Assembly: GCA_947095535.1 (NCBI GenBank)
Contig: OX352773.1
Span: forward strand, 269,258,515 to 269,322,514
Direction of reading: 5' to 3'
Source of the DNA: Poecilobothrus nobilitatus
Taxonomy: Eukaryota > Arthropoda > Insecta > Diptera > Dolichopodidae
Length of the DNA: 64,000 bases
A program made the translations under genes and the position numbers. This document shows, piece after piece, positions 1 to 12,667 of this stretch. The notes beneath the pieces are model-generated. The model saw only the letters and a program-made list of their open reading frames with translations, did no database searches and was not told where the DNA came from. Each line of letters starts with the position of its first letter. Within the stretch, counting starts at the first letter, position 1.

Positions 1-3000
1 CTCATATATTTAAAATTCCTCAATTTAAATTAAATTAAATTGGCCTTAACTAATTAAAATAAATAAATTTAATTATATCTTAATGATAATTAGGAAATCC
101 TTTTCAAAATACTTAAGTATATAACCACCAATTTTATTTATTATTTTTATACATTTATTGCTTAATTGGTCATTCAATTAATATTTTTTTTTTTAAATTT
201 ATTTTCTTTTTCTAAAGAAAAACCTCAAAAAATACACAACAACATTTTCTAAACCTACATTTTACGTTTTTTTGTAAATTATTAAAATTTTGCTCCATTT
301 TTAATAATTAATAAAACAAAAAAAAAAAAAAAAACTACACCAATTAATTAAATAATATACGAAAAAATTAGATCCTTATATTTCTTCTTTTTTTTTTTTT
401 TATTTTTTGCTTTGTTTTCTTTTTCTGGATAATATTTAGGGGAACAATTAGCAAAACTTCAAGAAGAAAATGAAATTCTAATTATAAATTTTTCGTTTTA
501 AAATTTTTTTATTAAAAAAAAAAAACCAATAAAAGTTTTTATTTTTTTTTTTTTGGATTATTAAAGGGATTCATTTTTTACCCACCATCATAATTTACCA
601 TTATCCTTACAGAAATTTTCTTTGCGAAAAGTTTTCTTTTCTCTTTTTTTTTTTTTTGTACAATTAAAAGTTAAGTTTCATTCATTTATTTATTTATTTT
701 ATTTTTTTCTTAATATGCTTTTCAATTTAAATTCAATCAAAAATTAAAAAAAAATAAAATAAAAACAAAAACCAAAATATAAAAATAAGTCCGCCTTCTT
801 CTTATGAAATCTCTCACAAATATCACACTAGAAACAACAACAAAAATTAAATTATTCGAAAAATACAAAAAAAAAAAAAAAAAATTCTGAGAATGAATAA
901 AAAAGAAAATTATTTGAACCATAACACCGGATTAACCAATGATCATCTTTGATTTCATCAAAAAATAATATGTATTTTTATATAAAGAATAAAATATACA
1001 TATACAACAACGATTTAAAACATAAACAAAAAAAAAAATGTTTTAGTTAAATTATAAACAACAAAAAAAAAAACTTTAATGCTTAAATGTAAGAATCTAT
1101 TAAAATATACATATTTACATAAAATAGTTATATACAAATAAAAAAACTTCTTTCTCCCCTTAAATGAATTAATAAAAAACAATATGAAATTTAAAACACG
1201 CGAAATCGCTTTTCCTATTCTCCAGGTAAGTTGAATTGGAAGAATCCAAAACAAAAATAAAAAAATCACTTGAATAAAACAAAACAAAAAAAAAAATTAG
1301 AAAAATCTATAAAAAAAAAAAACAACCAAAAAAAAATTTCTTACGCGATTTTTCTCTCCCTCTATAAAGTCACATACACGTAAACATTATTATATTATTA
1401 TTATTATTTAAATATCGGTATTCGGTATATAGGAAAATTCAATTTTTTTTTTTGCTCTCTAAAAACGTAATAAAAAAAAAAATTTTTTTTTTTCTAAAGC
1501 AAAAGAAAAGCTTTTGTTGACCGATACAATCAAGAACAAAAACAAAACAACAAAAAAACAAAAACTATAGAAAATTAAATTTCGCTGCACTTTATTCTTT
1601 ACTTTTATTTAATTTTTCTTGTTTTATTTTTTTTGTTTTGATTATTATTTTTATATTTTTTGTTTTTAAAGTTTTTTTCTTCGTATTTTTTCACTTTCTT
1701 TCCAATGTATTGGTAAATAGAATATGACAACGATACTACATACAGTGAGTGACATTAGTTAAAAATGTCATCCCCCTCCCTCCTCTAACTAAAAATATTA
1801 ACAAAGAAATATCCACCACAATATCACATTGACTTATGTATTAATTTCTCTTTTGTTTTTGTTTTTATTTATTTTTTTTTTTTTTGTTTGTAATTTTTGA
1901 ACGGAAAAAATCTTTCGTAATCTTATATTGCACGCTTCACTTCACTGCAATTCTCTCTATACACAAAACACTATAGTCAACTTAAAACAAACAAAAATAA
2001 ATTGTAGGTGGGTCTACCTATACCAATGATTTCTGATTTTTTGATTGTTGCCTCGTATCTAAAACATAGTGGACAATAGATATAAGTATTGGGTGTAATA
2101 TAAAATAATAACGATGTTGTTTTTTAAAAAAAAAAAAAAGAAAATCCCAACCAAACGCGAGAAACAAGTAAAAAACAAAAAATTTAATTTCCCGAAAGCA
2201 ATTGAGCACGAACCACATAAGTACAATATAAAAAAAAAAAACAAATCCAAAGAAAAAAAAAACTTTGATTCTGAGAAAAAAAAAAATTATTATTATTGTC
2301 GTTTTTGTTATTGTATTTTTTACTTTTAACTTCCAATAATTTGTAACACTGGTGGTACCTAATTCCTAAACAACAACAACAACAATAATTCAAAAAAAAA
2401 AAAAGTAACACAATCATAAAACGTTATAAAGTTTTATTTTTTTCTTTCCGCAAATTTTTTATCTCTTTTTTTTTTTTTTATTTTTTTTTTTTTTAATGTA
2501 CTTAAAACTCAATTAAGTAGTTGGCAAAGCTATATGGTAAATGAAAAAAGGAAGTTGGAGACAAAAAACCGGAACCACTGTCCAAAGATTACACAAAATA
2601 AAACAAAAAAAAAAAAAAATTAGTAAAAAAAATTAAAAATAGAGAAATCGTACATCGTTTCTTTTTTTTTTTGTTTTTTTTTTTATTTATTTCATAAGTT
2701 TTTTTTACAATTACAGGCTGTTCCAGTTGTGTAACTTTAAAAAGCAAAAAAATGTTATTCGAATTTTGGGTTCTTTAACATTTCTTTTAATTTTTGCAAT
2801 ATAATTTTTTTAGTTTTACATTAAAAGTTTTTTAATTCTTAAAAGCCTAGGTCTGGTACAGGTTATACGATATTGAACTGACATCAAAATACACTATTCA
2901 AAGTGTGATTTGTCATTCAAATTTTGAATTCAGATCAATAAAATAATTATAATTCATATAGGATTCAAAATAGATTTGAACAATATTAAAACTAAAAAGA

Positions 3001-4041
3001 TTTTTTTTTTTTTTAAATAAAAAAAACTGCAAAAAGGATACATACATGTCAAACATAATTCCATGTTACAAAAGGGTTAGAAAAATAATTTAATTTTAAT
3101 AAAACTGATACCAAGTACAATAACAATTATAATATTATATAAAATAAAAAATATGTAGTATGCTGTTCAATGTTTAATTTTTTGTCTTGTTGATAACTGA
3201 TCTGGTTCAGGACCAACAAATATATCATTTATCCGAAAAGGTATAGTAAACGTACACGTGTGTAGTAAACGTGTAAATATATATATACTAAACTATAACA
3301 ATAATAATTTGTGGCAATGATTATCAATAAAATGAAAACTAAATCAATCGAAACAATTTCTACTATTTGTACAACTTGTATTGTCATGTTGTTCTAATTT
3401 AAGTGAATTAAGTAAATACGAAAATTAAATAAATACAAATGTTCACAATAATATTTTTATTACATATAAACATGTATGTACACATTATTTACATATTAAG
3501 TATGTTCATTTATTAGACGCAATTCCATAACTTGAAAAACACTAATTTTCTAAATTGTACCACTTTAGAATCACTAAAATCTGTAGATTTTTTACGTACT
3601 AGATTTAATACTAGAGATTTAAAAAAATGTTTAAAGTTTTTGGGTGTATAGCAGCGATTTATTCGAGCGAGACATATTATTTTTTTTGTTTTTTTTTTTT
3701 TTTTTTGATGAAAAATAAAAAGCAAATAAAATAAATTACGAAAATATTATAGTTTTTGTTTTTTTTTTTGATTTTATTTTTTCATTTTTTATATGTTTAA
3801 ATTAAAGAGAAAATAAATTAAATGAAAAACGAAATCCCAAATTACTTTAAAATTTTTAAAAGAAAATATTTATTCATAGGAGGACCAGTTAGCAGTTTCA
3901 TATTTTTTTTTTTTAATTCAGGAACAATTTATTTTAGAAGTCACGTATTAAGGAATAAATATTTTAATTAAAATTGAATTTGTAGATTGTTTTTAAAAAT
4001 GTTATATTTTAATATTAAATTAAAAAAAAATAATTTTTTTT
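1..4041. other. AT-rich non-coding stretch
   Basis: Long A and T runs and short (CAA)n tracts (about 2369-2385). The open frames here encode poly-Phe, Lys or Asn and look like shadows of homopolymers. A direct repeat containing TAGTAAACGT and an E-box CACGTG sits near 3245-3275. No gene is supported. Confidence 0.8.
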
Positions 4042-4250
4042 TTTACGAGGGACGGTGGAAAACATTAAAAGTCACGCAAAGGCGTGCAGTTCCTCTGGGT
4101 AGATAGTGTTGGACTTTAATCAACCAAAACCACCCTCCTTCAAAACCAAACTTCAGGATGGGTCCTTTAATACATGATAATATAATTTATATAGCTTGGT
4201 TTTGGGGAAAAGGATGAGGGAAGGATTATTTGGGAAATTGGGTTTAGGAT
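4042..4250 (+). repeat. Unknown dispersed repeat, copy A
   Basis: A GC-richer island in AT-rich DNA. It starts TTTACGAGGGACGGTGG and shares its order of blocks with copy B about 620 bases downstream: the TACGAGGG start, a GCA..TCCTCT block, GGACTTTAATCA versus GAACTTTAACTCA, and a CCTTTAATAC block. It contains a small hairpin, CACGC-AAAG-GCGTG (4072-4085). A GGTGG near the start faces a CCACC about 75 bases later, hinting at a foldback. No ORF is kept. The family was not recognised; it may be a non-autonomous transposon or SINE-like remnant. Confidence 0.65.
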
Positions 4251-4667
4251 AATTAATGGATTTTTAAAATTAAATATACCTAAATAATACCTTCTTAACA
4301 TATAAGCTTAGATTTTATTAGTGTTCTTTTATCAGTTACATAGTGGTTTTCAAAAATTATAAGATAAATTATTTTAGATTTTATCATGGTATACATATTA
4401 ATCAATCTTAGTTTATCTAATTAAAATACCGTTATTACTTTAAAAATGCATAATAAATATATACATATGTAAGTGCTTTAAACAAGTAAACAGTAGTTAT
4501 AAAGTATGTTGTTTATGTGACAATAAATTATTAACGTAATTTGTAGAATAACAAATTTTAGTTAGACGGGGAAGAGTTGTGAACAACAAGAACATAAAAA
4601 TTAAGAAGGCTTTTTTCATTTTTTGAATAAAAGTTATATTTATTTGTTTTCTTTAATTTCACTTTTG

Positions 4668-4870
4668 TTTTACGAGGGTAGGTGGGCATCATCGAAAAAC
4701 ACTATAGATGAGTGAAACAAGCACAACTCCTCTATAAGTGTGTGGAACTTTAACTCATTAAACAACACCTCTCTTTTTTCACCAAACAGTAGGTTATACG
4801 GCCTTTAATACTCATGTACTGCCTGGTAAAAGAAAATTGAGTTAGGGAATGAAAATTGATTTCAAATTGG
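4668..4870 (+). repeat. Unknown dispersed repeat, copy B
   Basis: A diverged partner of copy A in the same orientation. It starts TTTTACGAGGGTAGGTGGG and keeps the same block order (CAACTCCTCTATAAG, GGAACTTTAACTCATT, ACGGCCTTTAATACTC). The CACGC hairpin of copy A is lost. The divergence suggests an old local duplication or two old insertions. Confidence 0.6.
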
Positions 4871-7800
4871 CTAACAAATTGGTAAAAATTTTAATATTAA
4901 TTGTCATACTAACTGTATCTGTGAGAAATAAAAATGATACCGTAGATAATCAATTTTACTTTTCAGAATACAAAAATTAAGTTATTAAGTTATAAAACCA
5001 ACAATCAACTGTTTGCATTTGTTTTTCTTTTCTCATAATGTCCTGTTTTATAAATTTCTAATACTAAATAAAAATTTCTATTAAAGAATTTTTTAAAAAA
5101 TACATTTTATGATAAATAAGATCTAATAACTTTTTATAATCAAAACATATTTCAATTTCTCTTCATATTAAAAAGAAAAATATCAGAAATAAAAATGAGA
5201 TTTACCTAAATTTATATGTATGTACATATATCAAAAAAAAAAAAAAAAATGATGTAATTATATGGAAACTAAAATTTCTACCTTAATTCTTACTAATTTA
5301 AATTATCATCAATATTATCATTATAATCATTATCATCAATCATCATATATTTTATAATGTTATACACGATATTGTATGATCACACTATTATTAAAACAAT
5401 TCTGTTTGAATTTATTGTTTAGCGCAAGTAACAACACAATAACAACAACAACAACAACAACAACAGTAAGGTGGTCAAAAAAAAAAATATATTGTTTTTT
5501 ATAAGAATTTACAGAACATTTTAAAAAATAAATTGTTATACAGATACAGAAAAAAAAAAAAAAAAAAAATGGGGGAACTTTATGGTGTTCTTATGCCTTT
5601 TTAAATAGGGTACTTTTGAATTTGAAACAATGAATAAAACGAGAGAAAAATTATTGATTTGGCAAGTGATTTTTTTTTTTTTTTTTTTTTAGTTTTAGAT
5701 CATACCAACAACAACAACAATAATGAACATACAAAGACCAAATAAAATATATAGGTATAACTCTATACATATATTTACTTATTTACTTACATATTATATT
5801 GATTGAGACTTGAATCTAAAAAGAGATTTTTATGTGGACCGGAAATGAGGAAGTGTTTTTTTTTTTTTATTATTTCAAAGGGGTTATCACTAAGAACTCA
5901 GGTGATTTTCATCATATATAACATACATATTATATACTTATATAAAAATACCAAAAAAACAAAAAAAAAAATAAATAAATAAATGACAAAGTTCGAACCA
6001 TACTACGAATAAAATTGAATGTAAAAATCTTTTTAAATTTTTATTATTGTTTTGTTTTTTTTTTTTGTACCCAAATTAAGTTTAAATAAATATTTTAGAA
6101 AAATATCTTTTTAGAATAAAATATTTCTATATGCCTGATTATTATAATGATTTTGTTGTTGCTGATGTGGTTTTTGATATACATATATGTACATATGTAA
6201 TTGACAGAGATATAAAATGGAAATTTTCATATATTATAATTTTTTTTTTTTTTTAATTTTCCATGTATTCCATATTAGAATTTTCTTTTTTTTTCTTTTT
6301 TTACTTAAATTTTAAAAACGCGATTTATTGAAGCAGATTTAAGCGAAAAGAAAATAACAATCTATTTTTTTTTGTTTTTGTTGTTTTTTTTTTTTTTTTT
6401 GTATTATTATGTAGTTCATGGTTTAATGAATAGACTAAAATAATCATTATTTTCTCTTATTATAGATTAATTTTTCTTTAATGGTTTAATCTGGACCTCA
6501 AATTAAAACAAAAAAAAAAAAAAAAAAAAACATAAAACAAAAATAGGGGGAGGTTATATATTTAATATATATTTTATAAAGATAATCGTCTATAAACAAA
6601 AAAAAAAAAAATTGTATATTGAACATAAATTTATTTTTATTCTCGATTTTTTTTTTGATTTATTCAAATTGTATAGCGAATTGGAAAAATCTTTCGATGA
6701 AATGGAAAATAGAGAGGAGTAAAATATACAAAAACAAAAAAAAAAAAAAAAATTATTAATTTTTAGATAAAAAGAGAAGAAGTACAAAATCAAAGAAAAA
6801 ATTAAACTTTTTTATGGTTCTATAAATTAAAATTAAAAATTTTTTTTTTTTTATTCTTATTTTTATTGGGTAGCATAAAAACATTATTTCATAATTTTAA
6901 AAGAATCAAACATTTTTTCTATCTTGGCATAATTACAAGAAATTCATGATATTTGTTTAATAATATCTACAAGTTAGGAACTGAAGTAGTTATCTCTATT
7001 TCTAATTATTTGTATATTACCTTGCATAAAAAACTTTTTTAATCAAAACTATTAAAGCTTCAAATATTATATATAATGTATTAAATTAATGAATCAAAAA
7101 TTAGGACATTATTATGGATGCGGAAAAATAATATATAAACTGGGAAATATATATTCCACAGAACAAAGACTTATTACCAAATATTAATCGAAAAATCTTA
7201 AAAACGAAACAAATGGTTCAACAATTTATACTTATATTTTTTTTTTTTTTATTGATGAAGGATTAGCTAAAGTATCAGTAATTTCCTAGATTCTACGTCC
7301 GTAGTGTATATTCAAAACGTAGAAGAAACTATTTGATAAAAGTTTGTGTTAAGTTTACATAAATTTTGTGCCACGATGATATTGCTCTGACGGAAGAAAC
7401 TTTAAGATTCTCAGATGTATTTCAGAGATTTCAACAAAATCTTATAGAAAAAGAAACTATACTTATATATTATTTATACTTAAATTTCATAATTAAATAG
7501 TATCAACTTTGATGCCAAAACTTTTTTTGAATTTTAATTTAATTTTTTAATCATCTCAATTTTTTTATTAGTCATCCTAAAAAACTTAAACTTTAATTAG
7601 AAATTCTTTATCTATAACATACATATATTTTTATATAGAAAATAATTTGAAATTTTTAAGAAAAGATTTTTTCATGCCCAGATTAATGCCAAGAATTTAC
7701 TAAAAAAAAAATAAGACTTACTGTGGTTTTACATCGCTTGTGTATTTTTAAAAGTTCACTTCATTTCTTCTTCTTCATCTTTTTTCTTCATATTTATCTT

Positions 7801-10800
7801 ATTGATTGTAATGTGGTCATTAATCAATTTCCAAAAAAACTATTTCAAAAACTATTAAAATTTTAAATCAAGCATAAAAATTCTTTAATTTTTTCTTTTT
7901 CCTTACAAAAACAAAATGCTTTCATTACCCCAATAAAAAAATAAAATTGAAGAAATTTCTTTCAATGGAATTTTAAATAGTTTATAAATTTATGCAAACT
8001 CTTAAGGGACAATAAAAGCTAATTTAAAGTTTATAGTTATTTTAACACTTTATTCTTTATATATATATATAACGATCAAATGTCTTCAGGCTTTATAAAA
8101 ACCAAAAATAAAAGACCCTAAAAAGTTTTTAAGAAAGAAAACAACAACAACAAAAAATTAAATTTATCACTAAAGAATTTGTAAAAAAGGAATTTTCTTA
8201 TGGATTGATTTTTAGAGCAAAAGAATCTTTTTTTAATAAAATTAAATATAATAAATTATCTAATTGACCTTTGACCATTAGAATTTATAATAAAACTTAA
8301 AATTCTGTTACAATATTATGATTTATTTATTAAGAAAATATTTTTTAGATAGGAAATGGGTTGTAGTATATAGGTTGTATAGTAAATAGAATAATATAGG
8401 TGTGATCATACAAACGGGAAGTAATAAAGGAAACGGAAGTTAGGGAGTTTTGTACCTGTTATAAGAATATTTCTGTTCCATTCTACTGATTAGGGGGAAA
8501 TTATTTTCCAGAAGAAGAAATCTGTAATGAACTATATGGTATATGCATGATACATTTAAATATAAAAATTATATGATTTATATTAGTAGAGTGCGACAAA
8601 ATGTTATATACAAGCCAAGAAAACTCTTAAAAAGAAATAAAAGGGACTTTCATAAATTGTAAACAAATAAAATGAAATGAAAGCAATTGTGGGATTCATT
8701 GATTTTTATAGTTTTAAATGAAGTCAATTTATAATTCAAATAAATGTAATTTCCGGCACAAGTGTTCAAGAATTTTTCTTCATGATATTAAATTGCAAAA
8801 ATTTACTTTGTTTTAATTTCTTAAAGTAAAATTAAAATATTTTAAGAACAATTATTCTTCCCACAATTTATATATATATATATTAAATTCAATAGTTTGT
8901 AAGAAATAATAAGTATAACTTTTTATATTTAATATTCCTTTCCATTTCTTATTCCTACATTCCTCATTCGTACTTTTAAAAATACCAACTAAAAAACTGT
9001 CATAACTTTAACCAAAACAAACATCAAATAACAATTAGCATGTAACAGTTTATAGTTTCACCACCCCTTTTCTAAATTATGAAATCAAATATAATTTTTT
9101 TTATTTTTGGGATATTATTTCGACGGGTGTGCCAAGAATGAATTATCTGTATTTAATAAAATACCAATCAAAAACAAAAAAAAACCCTTAAAGTATGGTA
9201 TGAGAAAATTAAATTAAGCAAAAAGCGCATAAGTTTCAACAAGTGGGTATTTTGTTATTCATCATTGTATTGCCTGTAAAAAAAAAATACATTCAAAATA
9301 GAAAGAAAAAAATTGTTACCCCAGAAAAAATGATTTTATGACTCCACAAATTATTTACCATTATTAAACCAATTTCAATTTAAAGAAACATTTATTTTTT
9401 TTTTTCTTGAAAACGAAGACTGAACCCCTTTATGTTTTTTTTTTCTGCTTTTAGTTATTAAACGCTATCCAAAATGACACAAAAAACGAAGACCTTTTTT
9501 TTTTTACTCTTCATTCAAAAAAAATTAGACAGGATCAAATCCTTACAAGTGATTTCTAACAATAAACAAAAACGATTTTTCACTTACTTTTCGATTTTTC
9601 CAAAAGATTTCCAAAAGATTTTCACAAATCCTAAGAAAATCTGAATTGTTGTTGTTTTGTGTATTTTTGGGTTTTTTTTTTATTTTCATCGTTTTGTTTT
9701 GGTTTTACTTTTTTTTTTTTAGTCGTTATTGTTGTTGTTTACTAAGAGTTCACACCCTAAGGAATAAAAGAAACCACTTGTTGATTAAGAGACGTTTTTT
9801 ATAAAATAAATAAATTGAGGAATTGGAAAATCTGTTTTTCTTTTTTTTCACTCAATGATTTTTTCTTCAGTTAACTTCTTTAAATTTCTATAAAAACAAA
9901 AAAAAAAAAGGTTGTTAAGAATCGAATAAGACTTTTTCAATTCTTATGAAATAATTTTTTTTTTTTTTGTTAAATTATTTAATGCTAATTTTGATAAAGA
10001 AAAAACATAAAAAAAAAGGATAAAGGAAAATTAAAGGTCAAAAGTTAAATTAAAATTTAAAGAAGAAAAAACATTTAAGGTGTCAAGTCATTATTTCAAA
10101 TGATTAACCAAAAATTAAATTAAATAGAATTTTAAATAGAATTTATGCAGTATAAAAAAAAGAAATTGTAAATTTAAATTTAACAAATAGTTTTAAATTT
10201 TGATAGATTTTAACCGAATTATTTTACCCAAACTTTATTTTCCTAAATATTAAAGTATTTGCTTAGTTTAAATTTTGTCAAAACAATAAAAACTTAAAGT
10301 AAATTTAAAAAAAAAAATAAAAGAACATTAGTTAATTTTTAAAATTACATACAATAGAGCTATTTCTTGATATCTTTTCAGTCAACCAACTCAATGACCG
10401 TTAAGTATAGATCCTCTTTGCAATAACACTTTTATTTGGTTTGATTTTTTTTTTACAATGTCTTGTGCTATAGCATTTATCACTCATAGTGCAGCTTACA
10501 TTTTAACTTTATGTTTTTGAAAATTTGAAATGAAATTTAATTTATCGGATCCCTCTAAAAATGTGTCAAATAAAGTAAAATTATCACAGTAATAAATGGT
10601 TTAACATTAATTAAAATATCTCTATTTTAACATAAATTTTTAAAATTTTAAAAGTGCAAATTCAAAATTGTACTGCACTATTAATTCATGTGTACGGAGT
10701 GTTATTACGTCCTACTGTTTATTTCGTATGAGTTCTATTAAGATTTACTTTTAAATGCGACATTTAAAATTATATTAAAGGTTTTTGAAAGAAGCATTTC

Positions 10801-11061
10801 AAACGTTTTCAAAAATCAAAGATTATTTTGTAATCCTAACTTATAAATTTATCGAGCTTTATTATTCCAAATTTGCAAATATAAATTAATTAAAAAATAA
10901 AGTCTACATTTAAATCTACTTCTTCTATCATTCTTTGGTGTCTTGTATTTCCTCAGGAATTTCAGATCTTCAAATCGATCAATATAGAGTTTAGGACCAT
11001 TTTATTTATTGATTATATCTGCATTCTTTATGGTTCACCAATCAGTTCCTATCAAGAACCC
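4871..11061. other. AT-rich non-coding stretch
   Basis: Homopolymers, a (CAA)n microsatellite at 5441-5465, and scattered slightly less AT-rich pieces (about 7260-7450, 8340-8480, 10370-10560) in which no domain or long frame was recognised. Confidence 0.75.
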
Positions 11062-11286
11062 TTACAAATCAGCTTTGGAAAAGGCTTGTTTTCTGACAGC
11101 AAGACATTGAAAACAAAAATGTATGAAAAATTTAACGTATTTTTCGACTATATAGCTTTTTGCGGCATCATTTGTAGCAATTAGTAAATACAAGATCTGT
11201 GATTTCATTGTATAAACATTCGGAAAGAGATTTTGATCGAAGCTTAATAACAGTTTGTTCTTCCTTTGCCGTATATGTCTTGGCAA
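11062..11286 (-). pseudogene. Possible decayed hAT transposase C-terminal fragment
   Basis: A 74-codon minus-strand frame lacking a real start (it opens with TTG). It contains LFPNVYT, then a leucine-rich stretch and TNDAAKSY. This order resembles the hAT dimerisation domain of ZMYM1 / 52-kDa-repressor-like transposases, where FPNVYxALRILLT is followed by an ERSFSKLK-type block. The key Glu-Arg of that block is not conserved, and the fragment would be about a tenth of a full transposase. No terminal inverted repeats or target-site duplication were found around it. The resemblance is short, so the call is tentative. Confidence 0.35.
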
Positions 11287-12622
11287 CAGATGAGGAAAAA
11301 AGACAAAGTGATTTTTATAATTTTAAGACTTTTCATTTTAACAAAATAAATCATAAAATGAATTCGCCGTTAAAATAATTTTTTTTTGTATTTTAATCTT
11401 GCCCCTTTTTTTTATAAACACTTACGTGTAATTTTGCAAATTTTAAGAACAATACTACACACATTTTTATTTCAAAATACATACATTCAAAACTAACTTA
11501 ATACCATTTAGATTTGCGTAGCTGTACCAATTTCCATTTTTTGTTTTTTACTTTTGTTTGATGTTTTCTTATACTTAAATTCGTCCCTTAATTGAAAATC
11601 CTAAAACCAAAATTTTTGAAGTAAAATATATTTTAAAGTACCCATAATCATTTCCTTATAGCGAAATAAATTTTTATTAAACCAATACAAAAAAGCAAAA
11701 AAAATTTTTAGGGAATCATTTGTATTTGTATTTATAAAAATAATCTGAAATAAAACTTACGAGAAAGGATAAACAAAACACATCAAATTTTCAATTCCTC
11801 ATATATGCGAATAAACCATCATTCACAATTTTTTTTTAATATAAACAGGCACTAATTTATTTTTAACCCTCCCTATAACCAAAAATGTCTAAAAAAAATT
11901 GCTTATATACTCTTCTTAACATTACTACATAAGTTAGTTATTAGCAATTATGATCACTTTTTCTTTCCAAAACAAGAAAAAAAAAAAACAAAAAATAGAA
12001 AAATTTAAAATCCTTAAGCGAGGGGTTGATTACATTATCAAAGACTAATACAGCACCAAATTTCCTTTTTGTTTATTTGAACCCAAATATTATATTCTCG
12101 ATCAATTTTTTTTTTTTTATATTTTATCTACATAAGAAGCAGATGTTTCGTTACCCTACTATGATCCTGTAGAAAATTTTTGCTTAATGTTGCTATTGTT
12201 ATCATAAGTCGAAAATAGGAATACTGATACATAAAAAAGGCATAACAATCTACAATACCAGTAGAAAAGAAAACAAAAACAACAACAAAGAAAAATAAAG
12301 TGAAGTAAAATAAAAGTAAACGCACTTGAATGAGGATATAAATTTAACTCTAGAAATATAGGCTGGGTCAAAAGTTTACGAAATGGCACTCAAAGATCTG
12401 ATAAAAACTAAACATCGTATTTAGTTGCTATGGAACTTAAATTATATAATGCGGCAAACCTATACCTTTATTTAATTTGAACTGTAACCGTTTATTATTA
12501 AAAATTTTCTATACATTCAAAATGTTACCTTTTCGTTTTCAATAAATTTAATTAAAAATAGACAAACAAACTAAAAGCTTGGTTCGAAAATTTCAAAATT
12601 TTCCTATTTGCACTATTTCTAT

Positions 12623-12667
12623 TTATTCATTTTACCTTACTAATATAAAGTAAGGTAAAATGAATAA
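12623..12667. repeat. Perfect 19-bp inverted repeat with 7-nt loop
   Basis: Arms TTATTCATTTTACCTTACT (12623-12641) and its exact complement (12649-12667) flank a loop of AATATAA. A perfect arm this long is unusual against the decayed background and would form a strong hairpin in RNA or a cruciform in DNA. Confidence 0.9.

Noticed and set aside
5441..5470. CAACAACAGTAAGG as a polyglutamine exon end with splice donor
   Set aside because: The CAA tract has no open frame around it and is one of several CAA microsatellites in the window.
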